From Neurospora intermedia (taxonomy: Eukaryota > Ascomycota > Sordariomycetes > Sordariales > Sordariaceae): 64,000 bases of DNA. This document shows positions 33,613 through 46,372 of the stretch, in pieces; the first letter of the stretch is position 1; the number at the start of each line of letters is the position of its first letter. The notes beneath the pieces were generated by a model. That model did no database searches. It was not told where the DNA came from and saw only the letters and a program-made list of their open reading frames with translations. The DNA is taken from the NCBI GenBank assembly GCA_037102815.1, contig BTPP01000003.1, positions 2,728,001-2,792,000 on the forward strand, in the 5' to 3' direction. The position numbers and the translations under genes are program-made.

Positions 33613-36600
33613 ATGGCATACCCCGTCTTGCCTAGCCCAGACAACTTCCTCGCTGTTGCTCTCGTCATCAACCGGTCTCGGGACGGCCCGCGATTTGTCT
33701 TCCACTATCCCCCCCATGTCTTGCCACCACAGGCTACAGCAGCCGCAAGAGATGGCGACGATCTGGACGATCTGGACGAGGAAGACGAGGCCCTTCTGCA
33801 TCGAGTCACCCATGCCGTTGGCCTCGATGCCAGCTCTTCATCCCCGTTAAAGGAGTCCGAGCTGTCGCAGTGGAACCACGACGACCATCTCATCACCGAA
33901 AGCGGCACTCAGATTGTTCCTTGGGAGCACGTTGCTGGCTTCCCGACCAAGGATCTGGAAAACATTCTGACTCCGGCCAGGGCCTATCACAAACGCTTGT
34001 TCCAGGTTTCCCTGGATTCTCTCTACTGCGTCTCATATCCCATCTATGTGCCAGAGAACGGGGTCTGGCGGAAGAAGAGCAAGAAGCAGCAAAAGCACCG
34101 GGATCTCGATGACACCGCCCCTCCAGACACAGATGGTCCCGCCAGGACCAGTGACAAAGGCCCCTCGGATGCAGACCAGCTTGCTGCCAAGCCAGCCGAA
34201 GAGGCCGAAGACAAGAAAAGCTCCATGACCATGTTCAACCTTGTCTTCATCTTGAACCCCCGAAGGCATGAGGTTGCCGACCTGGTCGACATACTCTACA
34301 CGCATATCATCAAGAAAGTCAACAAGGCATACAAGTACTGCCAGCAGAGGGGTGATTTCATCTGGAAGGAATCTAAGAAGATTCTAGCCTTGAAGGACAA
34401 GGGCCGGGAAGACAGTGAGTGTATCCATCAACTCCAGCGCTGCGGGCTCCTGCTAATGTGCCTGCTTGTGAACCAGAGAGGAAGATGAGTCAGTTGTGGG
34501 AGGAAATCCTATCAAACTCTTCACTGGCAGCGTCTATGCAGGACATATACGATGCCATATCACGAAACAGAATTGCTGCCATTCAGCTTGAGACCATTGA
34601 GGGTGTGGTTACTCACTCCGTGCAGATTCCTGTGCCATTCCATGTGCCCGACCTGCCACAGGACGGCCAAGCGGAGGAGCAGCTTGGCCTGTGGTTGACG
34701 ACGGCAAACTCATTGCAAGCCGACGAGAACGTAGAGGAACCCGAATATCTGGACAAGACCTTTGCACTCCTCCTGATGGCAGAAGAGAAGAAAGTTATCA
34801 ACGAATTATTGGGCCCCGAATCCGACCCTACTACACAAGCCATGATCGAGTTTGTACGCAGATGCAAGCCCAATCTCTCCTTCCACCAGGTGCAACAACA
34901 GGCAAGTAGTATCCTTTCGCCTGCCCAGGTGCGGAGGTTCGCCGAACACTTCATATTCTGGCGACGAGCCATCGCCATACCGCCTTTGCACGGCCGCGAT
35001 ATGTACATTGTGAGTCCCAACTGCGATCTGCGCAGACTTCCTCAAGCAGCTGCTCAGTGGGCGAGACAGTTCCCACTTTCACCACCGTTGCCCAATTTCC
35101 TGGCCGAGCTGAGCGTTGCCCCACGGCCGTATAAACTGCACTGTCCGAGTAAGGCTCACCGGCCTCTTTATATGGCTATGCTGGCGTGGTTGATGCGCGG
35201 CGGTTGGGTTACCCAGCTCTGCACCTTTGCGTACGTTGTGGTCTGGCCGGAGATCATATACGAAGTTGAGTATGAACTAGAGGCAGAAGAGATTGCGCAC
35301 GAGAAGGCGAAAGCACAGAATAGGGGCCGGGAGGACCAAGGCCACAAACACGACGATATGCTGTCTCCAACAACGGCGGCGGACAACAGTGGTGACATCG
35401 GAGGACCCGGTAACAACGTGCTGGCAGCGGCACTCAGCGAGGGTCCCTTAGCAGGCTTCGCCGGATCTGGATTCCTTTCACTCGCAGCCGAGTCGGCATC
35501 GGCCTCAGACCTGGATTCCTCGGCAGCAACTCTCCGTGACCTGTCCAATTCACAGTCACCAACCCTTTCCCGCGCCCAACCAGCTTCTACCCCCATCAAC
35601 GAGTTCCTCCCCACTCTAACTTCGCCCATGTCAACCACTTCCCTCTCAACCCTCATCCTCGGAACCAGTGACTACATGACCAACTCCCACAAAGACAACT
35701 ACAACAACAATGGCTCCTCCTCTCCCACAGCCTCCTACGCCTCCGCCAACACTCTCAACATGCTCATCCCGCCCCGCCCCACCCTCCAACTCACCCGCAC
35801 CATATCCGAAGATACCAACGCTTCAGCCGGTACTTCCTCCACGCACCATCAGCCCACCCCCGCCGAACAGGCCGCAGAAAAAGCCCGACTGGAGCGCATA
35901 GCCGACAAAGCGGCGCGCGAGCTCGCGGAGCGGGCCATGGCGCACGCGCGAAAGGCTGTGCCGCAGGCGACGAGACACCCGAGCGTAAACCATGCCAAAC
36001 ACCTGCTGGGCATGAGCCCGCATATTATACTGGATGCGAAGAAGGCGACGGGTAAGGAAAGTTTGTACTTGAGTGCTATTGAGAGAAGGTTGAGGGGGCG
36101 GAGTGGGGAGGTGGCTACGACGACGGCGGCGACTGTTGCTGCTGCAGGTGCATCTGAGGCCGTTACTGGTAGTGACGCTGCAGCCACGGACGGTGCTGGT
36201 GTGGAAGGATCGGGGACGGGGCCGGAGGATGCTGCTGCTGCTGGAGCTGGTAACGGCAATAACAACAATAACAACAACAAAAACAGCAGCAGTGCCAATA
36301 CTTCGGCAAACACCGCTCCAAGCAATGATGCCACAAACATCGCATCCTCCTCCGCGACTGGTACCAACACCACCGGCGCCGGCGCGAAAACAGCCGGCGG
36401 AACCGGAACGTCAGGAGGAGGGCGTACCGTCTCCGGATCAGCCAGCGCTCAACGAGGGACTAAGGACTGGGACGAGCGGGTGGCCAACACGTGGCCTCAG
36501 TTCTGGAAGTACTTCAATGGGCGGTCGGCGCTGGAGCGGATTGCTTTGCAAGAGGATATGAAGCGGAAGGAGGCGTGGTCGTTATTGACGGCTATGAGCG

Positions 36601-36629
36601 AGTATTTGTTGTGTACCAGACATTGGTGA
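33613..36629 (+). CDS. NPR3: Nitrogen permease regulator 3 (SEACIT/GATOR1 subunit)
   Basis: Two exons, 33613-34414 and 34477-36629, give 984 aa. The 62-nt intron (GTGAGT donor, AACCAG acceptor) joins GREDK to RKMSQLWEEI. The N-terminal longin-like part starts FLAVALVINRSRDGPRFVF. Conserved NPR3 blocks follow: the MFNLVFILNPRRHE stretch, ALLLMAEEKKVI and RGGWVTQLCTFAYVVVW. The second half is low complexity, with Ser/Thr-rich and Ala/Gly stretches and an Asn run (GNNNNNNNKN). The C-terminal YFNGRSALERIALQE is the usual closing helix. With Npr2, Npr3 forms the complex that inhibits TORC1 through the Gtr1 GTPase when nitrogen or amino acids are low. The low-complexity insert makes it longer than yeast homologues would need. 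Confidence 0.94.
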
Positions 36630-37909
36630 AGAGGCCGATGGGCAAAAGGGGCTGTCTATATACATAGTATTTCCATTGTCATGCCGGTAAACACAATACT
36701 AGTTGACTGCGGGCACTAATATTGGACAATGCAAGTATTTTGGGGGAGAAGGCTTTTCGCTATTGGCCTATAACCTACATTGTCATTAATCACGATGGAC
36801 AGTCGGCGCGCCAGTGAACCTTCCCTCACCTGTCTTCTAGTGAAATCGCTCAACAATCGAAGTCACGGGGGTTGCAACCGTCGAGGTTCTCACCTTCCAC
36901 TTATTAGACAGTGTCGTTCCTTTCTCGAGTTTGGTGTCTCCAGGAAGGAACTGCCACAGCCCATCCGCATACAGACGAGAAAAGTCGGCTTCCCTTAGTC
37001 GATACACTAGGTACCTCTAGCCGGAGGGCTGGCACGAATCAGTCCATGAATGCGCCGCCCAACAGCCCTGAATACCTATGGCCTACATGGGTTTGTCGGA
37101 TTGAGGGCACATTGATCGATATCATAAGGAGTCACCAAGCTTGGGTACGAGTATGGTGTGATGCAAGTAATCGATCGAATAGAGCGGTGATTGTCATGCT
37201 TCTTAGATAGAATCGACGAGAAACAAAGCCAACTCCTCCTTCATGCTACCCCGATGGAATCCTCCAAAGCGCCTGAGGTATAATCGTCATAAGCAGGAGA
37301 AACCCAGGTAGTACGCCATAGTGACCGGCACCATAAAACAAAACAACTTAGGACAGACGTAACACCGAAGAAACCGAGCCAGCAGAGTTACGCTAAGAAT
37401 GATACTTCCGAAACACGAAGAACAGAAAAGGAAAAAAAAATAAAAAATAACACCATCCTTCTGCACTATCACGCAAGCGCCGTACCGAGGAAGTAAGCCG
37501 TCATGCCTTCCGTGTACACATGATGCTCGGTCAGAAAACAAGATCGACAGCTAAAAAAGAAAGAATAGAAAGGAAACCCGAAACAGAATAAAAAACAAGA
37601 CCCAGTCTGTACGCCCATGTGCCAAATCACATTTGTGCTCAATCCCTGAACGACCAGTGAAATGCTAAGTACCTAGACCCCGTTCCCAATGTGCCGCTGC
37701 GATGAAAATGCAGATCAGGGATATGAAAGCCTGTCAAGTGATGATCATGGCCGAGATAATAAATGATATGTCCATAGGGTTCCAAGCGATGGTTAAGAGA
37801 TGAGAAAGCCCCCCCCCCCCCCCCCCGCCCTGCGTTCGTAACAAAAGAAAAGAGAAGATAAACTATAATCCACACTAGCATCGCGATCAACCAAATCCGA
37901 TTCCTACGA
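36630..37909. other. Convergent intergenic region NPR3/bHLH
   Basis: 1.28 kb between two stop codons, presumably both 3' UTRs. It carries a poly-C18 run at 37809-37826, about 100 nt past the bHLH stop. No gene supported. Confidence 0.5.
37809..37826. repeat. Poly-C tract (G18 in the bHLH transcript)
   Basis: Eighteen consecutive C on the + strand, followed by GCCC. The bHLH gene is transcribed from the minus strand, so its 3' UTR would carry a G18 run able to form a G-quadruplex. Confidence 0.9.
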
Positions 37910-39508
37910 TCATTGAGTCAAGTCCATTCCATACTCGTCCTCCTCTTTGAACTCCATGTCAGCGCCGTCATCCTCGTATTCAAGGAAGTCGCCGGCATCG
38001 AGGCCATCGTTGAACTTCCCGTCGGCGCCACCATGGGCGGGACTGGTGGAAAGGTGTTCGCCATTGACACCGTTGGTGTTCAAGGGCTCACCCTTGTAAT
38101 CCGTATGATGGGGAACGCGAAGGCCAGTGCCAGCCGTGCGAGAGTATGAGAATCCCCGGGTCTTCCCGCTACCGTCCTCTCCTCTGGCAATGGCCTCCAT
38201 AAGCTCTGTCTGCATCCGCTTCTCATCATCGGTGATCTCAAAGGGCACCGTACCCCCACGCTCCAACAAGGCATTGATGAGCTCTTCTTGTTGTTGGATC
38301 TTGAGGTAGGCCATCCACATAAGATCTCGAGTCCAGCTCACCGCACCATTCAAAATGTCGCCCTTGTTGGGACCCTTATCCTTCTCCTCAATCGGCAGGC
38401 CTGTCGTAATGTTTCCAGCCGTGCTGCCAGCCGCTCGTCTGGCTCCAGGTCCAGCTAGGGCTGATGTGGCTTGGGAAGGACTTGAAATGCCCGCAAGCGT
38501 GGGCGAAAGGGGCGTTCCGTTTTGAATTGCCTTGCGAATCTTTTCATCCTCTAGACGATGGGCAGGAACAAGCTTGCTAAGATCTTGAATGCGCTCGTTG
38601 ATATTATCACGTCTCCGTCTTTCAACGAGGTTATGTGACTCGCGCCTCCTCTTCCTCTTTGCTTCTTGTGTCGACACAGAGGAGGTCGCGGTGCCAAGCT
38701 TGGCAGGCATGGATGTGCCGCCCTTCAACAGAATGTCATTGATCTGAGCATGGGGGCCATGAAGGCCTGCCTGAAGAGGTGATGAGAAACCAGACCCGGG
38801 AAACGAGGAGAGACTCTGTGGGGTTTGCATCCATTGCGCGGAATGGGACTTCTCATGGTGGGGGCCTGATGTCCTGATGGGCTGAGGGCCAAATGATCCC
38901 GAGTTCACCGACAGTCCAGCCATGTCTATCGCCTTGGGGGTAAGAGGGCTGCGTGTGGTGGACGACTTGCGCTGCATGGTTTGCGGTATCCTGGTATGTG
39001 CTTTTGCGCTCAAGAAATTTGGGTCAGTCCCATCACTGTTCATGTCGGTATTCGCTAATGGTGACCCAGCGTATGACATGGGCGACTGAAGCGATGTTCC
39101 GAAGGATTGAGGGTGCTGCATTTGCCGAAAATGCGAAAAGTTATGGACAAATGGCGATGCTATCGGATCGCCGTCGGGAGTGCTCGAATAGCCGTTTGTA
39201 TGAGCTTGGTTGATGGGCAGACTTTGATGATAAGAATCCGGAAAGTTCATGCCAACATCGTTCATTCCGCCAAAATCTTGCCCATGACCCTGCATTCCGA
39301 CATGAGGGTCACTAGGACTGTTCAAACCATCGAGAAGTTCATCGTCTCCAAACAAAGCTGAGCCGCTAGAAAACCCATTCGACGAGTTGTTGGTGTGGTT
39401 GAGGTAGTTGTTTTGGAAGGAGCCATGAAAATTGGCCCCCATGGCCAGATCGTTCGGGTCAATGCCTCCTCCACTGTGGCCGCCCATTGGGAATCCGTGT
39501 TGTGCCAT
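37910..39508 (-). CDS. bHLH transcription factor with an expanded loop
   Basis: One exon from the ATG at 39508 gives 532 aa. The frame stays open upstream to a TAG acceptor-like site at about 39590, so an upstream coding exon or a 5'-UTR intron is possible. I found no ATG that would extend the protein. The N-terminal half is Gly/Asn/Ser/His-rich and probably an activation region. The basic region and helix 1 (RRRESHNLVERRRRDNINER, about residues 283-302) carry the H-E-R triad for CACGTG-type E-boxes. Helix 2 (GDILNGAVSWTRDLMWMAYL) comes only after a long Pro/Ser/Ala-rich loop of roughly 60 residues. An acidic C-terminus follows. Similar long-loop bHLH proteins are widespread in filamentous ascomycetes. 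The targets are not known to me. Confidence 0.9.
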   Translation of the reverse strand: MAQHGFPMGGHSGGGIDPNDLAMGANFHGSFQNNYLNHTNNSSNGFSSGSALFGDDELLDGLNSPSDPHVGMQGHGQDFGGMNDVGMNFPDSYHQSLPINQAHTNGYSSTPDGDPIASPFVHNFSHFRQMQHPQSFGTSLQSPMSYAGSPLANTDMNSDGTDPNFLSAKAHTRIPQTMQRKSSTTRSPLTPKAIDMAGLSVNSGSFGPQPIRTSGPHHEKSHSAQWMQTPQSLSSFPGSGFSSPLQAGLHGPHAQINDILLKGGTSMPAKLGTATSSVSTQEAKRKRRRESHNLVERRRRDNINERIQDLSKLVPAHRLEDEKIRKAIQNGTPLSPTLAGISSPSQATSALAGPGARRAAGSTAGNITTGLPIEEKDKGPNKGDILNGAVSWTRDLMWMAYLKIQQQEELINALLERGGTVPFEITDDEKRMQTELMEAIARGEDGSGKTRGFSYSRTAGTGLRVPHHTDYKGEPLNTNGVNGEHLSTSPAHGGADGKFNDGLDAGDFLEYEDDGADMEFKEEDEYGMDLTQ

Positions 39509-42500
39509 GTTGTTGGGAATCGTATTGGCGGAGCCTTCGGTGTCTGCTTGCGTATCCTTCTTCTTCCAAAGCCAACGAGATGGCACCTAGACGAGTTTAT
39601 TGACTAACGAGGGCCCTAGAGTGCCAGCAAGCGTCAGCAAAAGAAATCCCAGCCTCGTACCAAGTGATGTGGGTATGGGGGGAGTTACCTTCGCAAACAG
39701 CCACCCATAAAACAGGAATATAAAGCAATCGAACAACAGCGAGGTTGAGTATGACTCGGTGCCGCGGTTGGAGCGGTGGGTTTGCTTGGAGCGATGCGGG
39801 AAGATGTCAGGAGAGAGCAAACTGCAAGGCTGACGTGTCGCTGAGTCGCGGTGGTCTGAGGACAAGATATTCGGTGGGAACTGGGGATCAATGGCATCCA
39901 ATTCCTTCGCAAGCAATTGCTGGGTTTGCGCAGGAACTCAGAACCGTGTCGTCGAGGGATGTCGAAGTCGGCGGTTGGTGAACGGTTTAATGTGGGCAAT
40001 TGTGGTGAATGTCGGGTTGGGGTGTGTAGCCGCCTAACTGCCCTTGGCAATGTTCGGGGAAGTTTGTAACGAGTGCCCGTGAAGGCAAGGGAGCCAAGTC
40101 GCCGGAGAGGACAACAAAGGCAATGCACTGCGATGAAAGAAAAAGAAAGGGGCAAGCGATTGCCCAAAAGGCAGCCTTTTTTTTTTGTGTCGGATCTTGC
40201 CTACGCTTCAGTCGCCGAATAGGAACGGAGAGCGAAAGCGACAAGGGGTGTGAAGTGGTTGCAGGTTGCAGTGGTTGCAGTGGTTCGCGGTTGAGATCTA
40301 ACTGAAGGCTTCAGTTCAATCGGCCTTTTCTGTTGGGCAATGACTGGGATGAGTCAGCAGAACGTCCCGTTTGAATGCACTGCACCGCACCAAGCAGGAC
40401 AGCGGTAGTAGGTTGCTACCTCGTTGTGGATGTTTTGAAGCAGGTGCGAGGCATCACAGCAGACAGCGGGCAGGGAGAGGCGAGGTGCAAGGAGCAGAAT
40501 GACGGGAGTTGGGAGAGGAAGGAGTCAACTTTGCCAGGTTGTTGTGCGATGTGCGGAGAAAGCGCCGCTGACTCTGAGAGGGAAACTTTTGGGGTGGAAG
40601 GTGGGGACTAACAGAAAGGCGGTAAAGCGGAGGCACTGGATGTCCTAGTGTATTACAGATTGTGTGATGGCGGCCGGCCTATATATGGTACGTACAGCCA
40701 CAACGAAGGAATGTACTCGTATCGGTATCGTAATCCGTCCTCTGCCGTGGTATTGGTTTTGCACCACCCTAGCACTCCAAGAGCCCCGGGAGGCAATAAG
40801 TGCTGACGCGCCGTGTAAGACCCAACTGAAGAGAAGGGGGAGGGAGGGGGGAGGGTAGAGGGGCTGAAGTATTTAGAATTCGCAACCAGACGAGAAGGTT
40901 TGCGCGTTGAGATTTCCCTCGGTTCGGGAGGCGTTGTAAAAATGACTTGTTGTCTGTGCACACAGTGCTAGGTGGAAGGCGTTAGAACTTGAGGGCCAAC
41001 TGAGTAGTAAAGGTCAAGCGCATCAGCCTCGAAATAGGAGCCCTGTCCTTTTCGAGCACCCGACAATATGTATGCGCTCCGAGCGGTAACTTGGCTGGCT
41101 GGCTGCGGGCTGTATGAGCGGAATGCAGCGCGGAAGCGGCGGCTGGGAGGCAGGCTGAGTTGTACGTGCTATTGCGTGAGTCAACTTCCGACGATCAGAG
41201 AAGTGCCCAAGAAGAATGTTTGCCTCGCTGTTGGGAGAAAGCGAGGCAAGATGCCTATACAGTTTGGAGATCGTGGTGTTATAAAAAGAGGTGAAAACCG
41301 TCCCACCTCGAGCGCCCTGCAAGATGATGTCTTAAGCAGAAAGAGAGAGGCGGGGTACGGAGTGGGGAGGAGTAGGCGATGGGGACCTAACGGAGGAGAA
41401 AGATCTGAGATGTGATGAGAACGGGGAAAATACCAGAGCTAAATCGCAATGCCTGGTATGCACATGAAAAGATGGTCGTTGCCTGCGTTTCGCCAAAGGG
41501 TGCCAAACTGCGCTATGCCAGTGTTATTGAGGTGAGAGAGTGGTGGTAACTCTTCCGAATGTGTAAGAGATGCCGGCGTGTCGCCGATGAATAACTAGCA
41601 CGCAATTTCGTCTTTCCGACCGTCTTGTGAATGTTTGAATAGAGCGGGTGCGCTGTGATGGGGAATTCTTAAAGTGTGCGCCGTAACTGATCCATCAACC
41701 GTCAACCTCTAAGCAATCATGCCTTGGGGTACTTGCTTGGATCCGGATGCTGCCATCCCCAGACTCGGACTTACACTACCGATCCAAAGTGGGGCCTGGT
41801 CAAGCTGATCCCCGGGCCGTCCGCGGGTCCCTAATCTCCTTTCACAGTCTGGACACCGTCCGCTGTCGGCTGCTGTCGACCGCTACCTCCAGACCGCAGG
41901 TGACGGTCGCTAACAGTTTCTCGTTGATTAATGAACCTTCAGGACCATTTGGCGTTGAGCTTAACAAGGCTGACCCCCAAGATGATGATGGATGTAAGTC
42001 TCTGTAAGCTGACTGCTCAGCCCAGGTCCGATCACTGATTGGGGCAATCCACGGAACCTTGTATAAGCGAGATAGCCTGCTGGCTGTTGCGTTGAACCTG
42101 GGGTGGGTTGCGTGGCCTTGTGTCCTAGAGGTATCTTTGTGATTCCAGTTTGTCCTGCTTCTTAGATTTTTCAGACCCGCAATGCTCTTTGAGACACCAC
42201 GTCCTTTTTGTCCCGCATGTAAAGTGGCCAAATGGATGCCGGTCCCGGTTGGCTAATTGCCCGATGTCTGATGTCTCTGGTTTCTTGTAGTTGTGGAAGG
42301 CGTACAGTGAAGCACTGATGTTTTCCTGGCTGAATCTTAACGAGGCTCGTGCAACTTGAGATATGGGAGAATGAAGGTGGCGTTTGAAGTAACTGGACAG
42401 TGACAAGGTGAGCGCTGCCTGGTGGTTAGAGATTGATGTTCAGAGTTTATGCAACTTGGCAACAAAGAGTCAAGAACCACAGAAGACAAATAGTTCGGGT

Positions 42501-45066
42501 TTCAGTAAAGTTTTACAAAAGCCCATGATATCCAAGCGGCTCATCAGCATCTTATATACTGATACTTACCGAGGAGAGGGCAAAGATGTGTATACGAGGC
42601 CACCCACACATTCCACTACCGATGACTTACCACAACCATGTCTTCTGATCTTATCGGTCAAAAAGGGTGGGCTGGAATCATGGCAGGAATCAATATGCAA
42701 TCGTTACAACACTGCCTGATACCCTTGCGGATTTCCTTCGACATCTTTCGGGCTGATGATTTAGCTGATCGGGCACATCGGAGGAGATGTGAATTTTTTG
42801 TAAAAAGGTATGATGGGCGAGGAGCATCCTGGGATCATGGAGGGCACCTGTCTATCAGCGTGACTCGGCGGGTGAGACACCAAGGCACACCAATCCGAAA
42901 ACGTTGATCATGGCAACCTCACACCCAGTTCAGGGCCTATGCTCACACAGTCCAAATCTACCCTACTCCAGACCTTCCTTGGTGGAGCGGACTGCTTTAT
43001 CCGATCTGAGTTATCTACGCAGTAGTCTGGGTTGTATTCAAGCTTGATAGAGACACAAAGACTCCTAGTGCATATTGCTGCGCTTAGAGCTACCATATAC
43101 GAACGTACTTGAAAGCTCTGGCAATATGCATGCCAATAAATCTTCAACATGCCATGCACGACGCCTCTCTGTCGAAGAGACTTCGGCCGTAACCATTCAC
43201 TCATCCAACAAGATGCCCTCCATCAGGCGAACAACAGCCGGCACGATGATTCCGAGGCAGAAAGGGCCACTCACCGAGAAGTTGGGGGTTCGACCGGCAT
43301 CCAGCACTGCAGTTGAGGAGCCGGCCGATGTAGGACTCTTAGACAGCAAGAGGAAGGATGTCGGCAGATCCTAGCTAGTCATCGCCATCTACATCCCCAT
43401 GGCCGTCTTATCGCGCCAAGTGTCATCTAAGACGTTGAGCCCTCGTCGCTATCGGGATTAGAGCCTGCCCTGTCTGATTCTCCAGTTTCCATAGTAAGAC
43501 CCCGCGCTACGCAAGCGAGGCGTGTTGGTGAAGCTGCACATACGTACTGTGGTCCTCAGAGGCCCATGGACCCCGCACCATTGCTAGGTGACGTTGAAGG
43601 ACAAGACCGTCAAGGAGACGCCCCATGCATTTCATATGATTTCCATGCTTCCTTTCCTTTTGCCGTTTATCAAGTACGGTTGATTGCCGCAAAGCACATT
43701 AGAAGTCATTCCTCGCCGCGTCGTCTGTTGAGGGTTGTCTCTCTGGAGCTACATAGTAGTAGTTGTGCAACATTCGACAATGGTTGCCCCTCAGCTGTAG
43801 GACTGTTTCCCCTCATGGCGGAGGATTGACTGACAGCCCCTCTAAACGAATGGGTTCAGGTTTGGAGAGGATGCCAGAGGGCGCCCGGCATGAGGTTGAG
43901 TGGATGCCTTCCCACGTCGCTTTGGATGCCACCCTGCGAGCTGGGTCCGTGATCACCTTGTGGACCAAGGATGGTATAGACTGGCCAATCAGATGACAGA
44001 CTGCAAAGCCTGTGGTTGCGTCCGATCAGGCCGTTGCATGCGCATTCAGTCCCACCTCACTGCCGCCGCTAGCTGGCCGAGCTGGCCACTCAGTGTATTG
44101 TAGTGTAAGGTGGCTAGAGCCAGGAAGCTTCAGTCATTCAACTCCGAGCAACCCATGAACCTCGCTCGGTTGTTGTGTGCAGGGCAGGGCAGCAAGAACC
44201 TGTCACTACCATTCAGTGCGACACGCCCCAACCTAACACGCGCATCTGAGCTGCGTACCCCATCCATCACCCCAACGCGATCAACCTATGTTCTAGTCTA
44301 GTACCTAGGTATCTAGGTTCTATCATCTACACCTTCACATAACCACGCACCCTGCCTCCATTGCACTAGTCGGCCACCCAGCTATCCAAGATACCCGAGT
44401 TGCCGATATCGTGTGCCAGGCATCCCTACGTAACGACACTGTTGAACACGCACACCGCGTCGGAAGGCGGCGACAAACACGGAACTCTCCCCAGACGACC
44501 CCCCAAGCGTTTCCAACAATTGGAAGACAGGGGCTTGAACTAGATCGCCAAAACCTGCTATTTTTGCAGCCGATAGCCTCCCGAGCTTGTCGCGTACTTG
44601 ACTGCGGTATCATCTGAACACCAAACGTGGGTCTTATTCCTGTCGACCTCTGGCCGTCTGGTGGTCGCATGATTGCCTCTTCCCTGATATCAAACATTCA
44701 AGACTAATTCTCCCTCTTCGGATACAGGCTGTGGTCGCTTCTGCCGTCAGTCGCCCTACCCGCTGCGAGCGTATCTCACCTTACCGCACCACCCACTCCG
44801 GCACCGCTACCCAATAACACCGCTTGCTCGACCATCTACACACCCCTTTTCCATCCGATCTATCACAAGTCAGCTCCGGCCTTGTTTGTCCGTAATCGTC
44901 CTCATAGAGACGGTCACTGGACACTCCATCTTTACATAGTTCCAAAGTACTCGCCAATTTGTGGTCCTGAAGGAAACGAGACCGGAACTCTCCCATTTCA
45001 CCAAGGCTCCACCCCCACGGTCTCATACTCCCGACACCCGACCTTAGACATCCCCGTCTCTCCATC
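39509..45066. promoter_or_regulatory. 5.6-kb upstream spacer of bHLH gene and SFT2
   Basis: This is one of the two longest gene-free stretches, between divergent starts. Nearest the bHLH gene it shows a probable spliced leader (GTAACT donor near 39690, CTAG acceptor near 39590). Two TGAGTCA sites (GCN4/CPC-1-type) occur at 40350-40356 and 41177-41183. TACCTAGGTA-type palindromes occur near 44301. Short open frames are present but none has protein character I can defend, although about 43126-43374 (+) is open for 82 codons from an ATG. Confidence 0.45.
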
Positions 45067-46372
45067 ATGGCTTCGGCGTCTTTCCGAGACTCGCTGAGCT
45101 CTCTGGGATGGTCCCGCCGAGAAGCGGACATTCCTGTCAACACGTCCCAACAGCGCGGTCTACTATCATCCATCAAGTCTCTCAACCCCTTCGGCAATGG
45201 TGGCTATGTTCAACTACCAACGACTGAAGGCCCCGGTGCTGCTCTTCCAGCCCCTACCCGTCGGGAAGAGGAAGAAGGCTGGTTTGTTTGTGAGTCAACT
45301 CCCTTTGTGCTTGCTTCGGTTGCTCGTCTTTCCATGTTGCCTGCTGTGCTTTGCAACATTTGCCCTTCGTACCCCTGCAGAGGAGATTCGCGGTGCAGGA
45401 CATGTGCCGCTTTTGCGTTTCCGTGTCTCAGTCACCAGGTTACTGAGCATCTAAGTGGTGGGGGGAGGGGAAGGGTATAGCGGTTTCATCCTCCTTTATA
45501 TTTACGTCCACTTTGGAGATCATGGACACTACAGCACGGCTAATGAGTACTCTACAGTGAGCCGGTGGGACCGCATGCTGATTTTCGCTGCTTGCAATCT
45601 GGGCGCGCTGGCTTGCTTCGTCCTGGCCTTCGCCTTGTTCCCAGTGTTGTCACTAAAGCCGCGCAAGCTCGTAATCCTGTGAGCGCCTCCTTGTTCTTCA
45701 CAACCTTCCCCCTTCCCTCCACAACCAAGTTGCTTTCCCAAGCCCAGCCCTTACTCCCTGTCTCGGGAACCTCCCCCCCCATTTCTTGACTTGACTCATC
45801 ATTATGCATTGGAACCCGTCGTTATATCTGTTTGATGGTGCATATGCACAACATTCGCATGATAGCCTAGCCATGTTGGCGACCCGATGACTCTACGAGG
45901 CCGATCATCCGGCGCTTGGATGACTTGTTGGTATCATCGACATTCTAAGGGGCAAATCGGATAGCCAACTATGGATGCCTTGCTAACGCATGCGGTCCCT
46001 GACCCATAGGTGGACACTCGGCTCGATACTCTTCATCACGTCCTTTGCGGCTATGATGGGACCTTGGGCGTACTTGAAGCACCTGACCTCTGGTACAAGG
46101 TTGCCTTTTACATCGGCATACTTTGGCTCCTTGATTCTGACCATGTACTTTGCTCTTAGCGTGAGTTCGCTCTAGCCCTTGTCTGGCGTATCATAGTTGA
46201 CTAACATGATAGGAAATAGCTACACAGCACCATCCTGACCCTCCTCTCCGCCCTCGTCCAGATGGCGGCTCTGATCTGGTACCTAGTCAGCTACTTCCCT
46301 ATGGGGGCGGATGGTCTTCGCGTTGCGACGTCCTTCGGGGCCCGCAGAGCCGCCGCCTGGATGTCTGGGTGA
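45067..46372 (+). CDS. SFT2: Vesicle transport protein SFT2
   Basis: Four exons, 45067-45289, 45558-45678, 46010-46160 and 46220-46372, give 215 aa, the same length as yeast Sft2. The introns are 268, 331 and 59 nt, and all phases agree. The N-terminus SASFRDSLSSLGWSRRE and the YVQLPTTEGPG block are family marks. Four hydrophobic segments follow, beginning at MLIFAACNLGALACFVLAF; the protein ends RVATSFGARRAAAWMSG. Sft2 is a tetraspanning late-Golgi protein that helps endosome-derived vesicles fuse with the Golgi, with genetic ties to the syntaxin Sed5. An AATAAA overlaps the stop codon and another lies at 46542, a likely polyadenylation signal. Introns 1 and 2 are long for this window. Confidence 0.95.
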
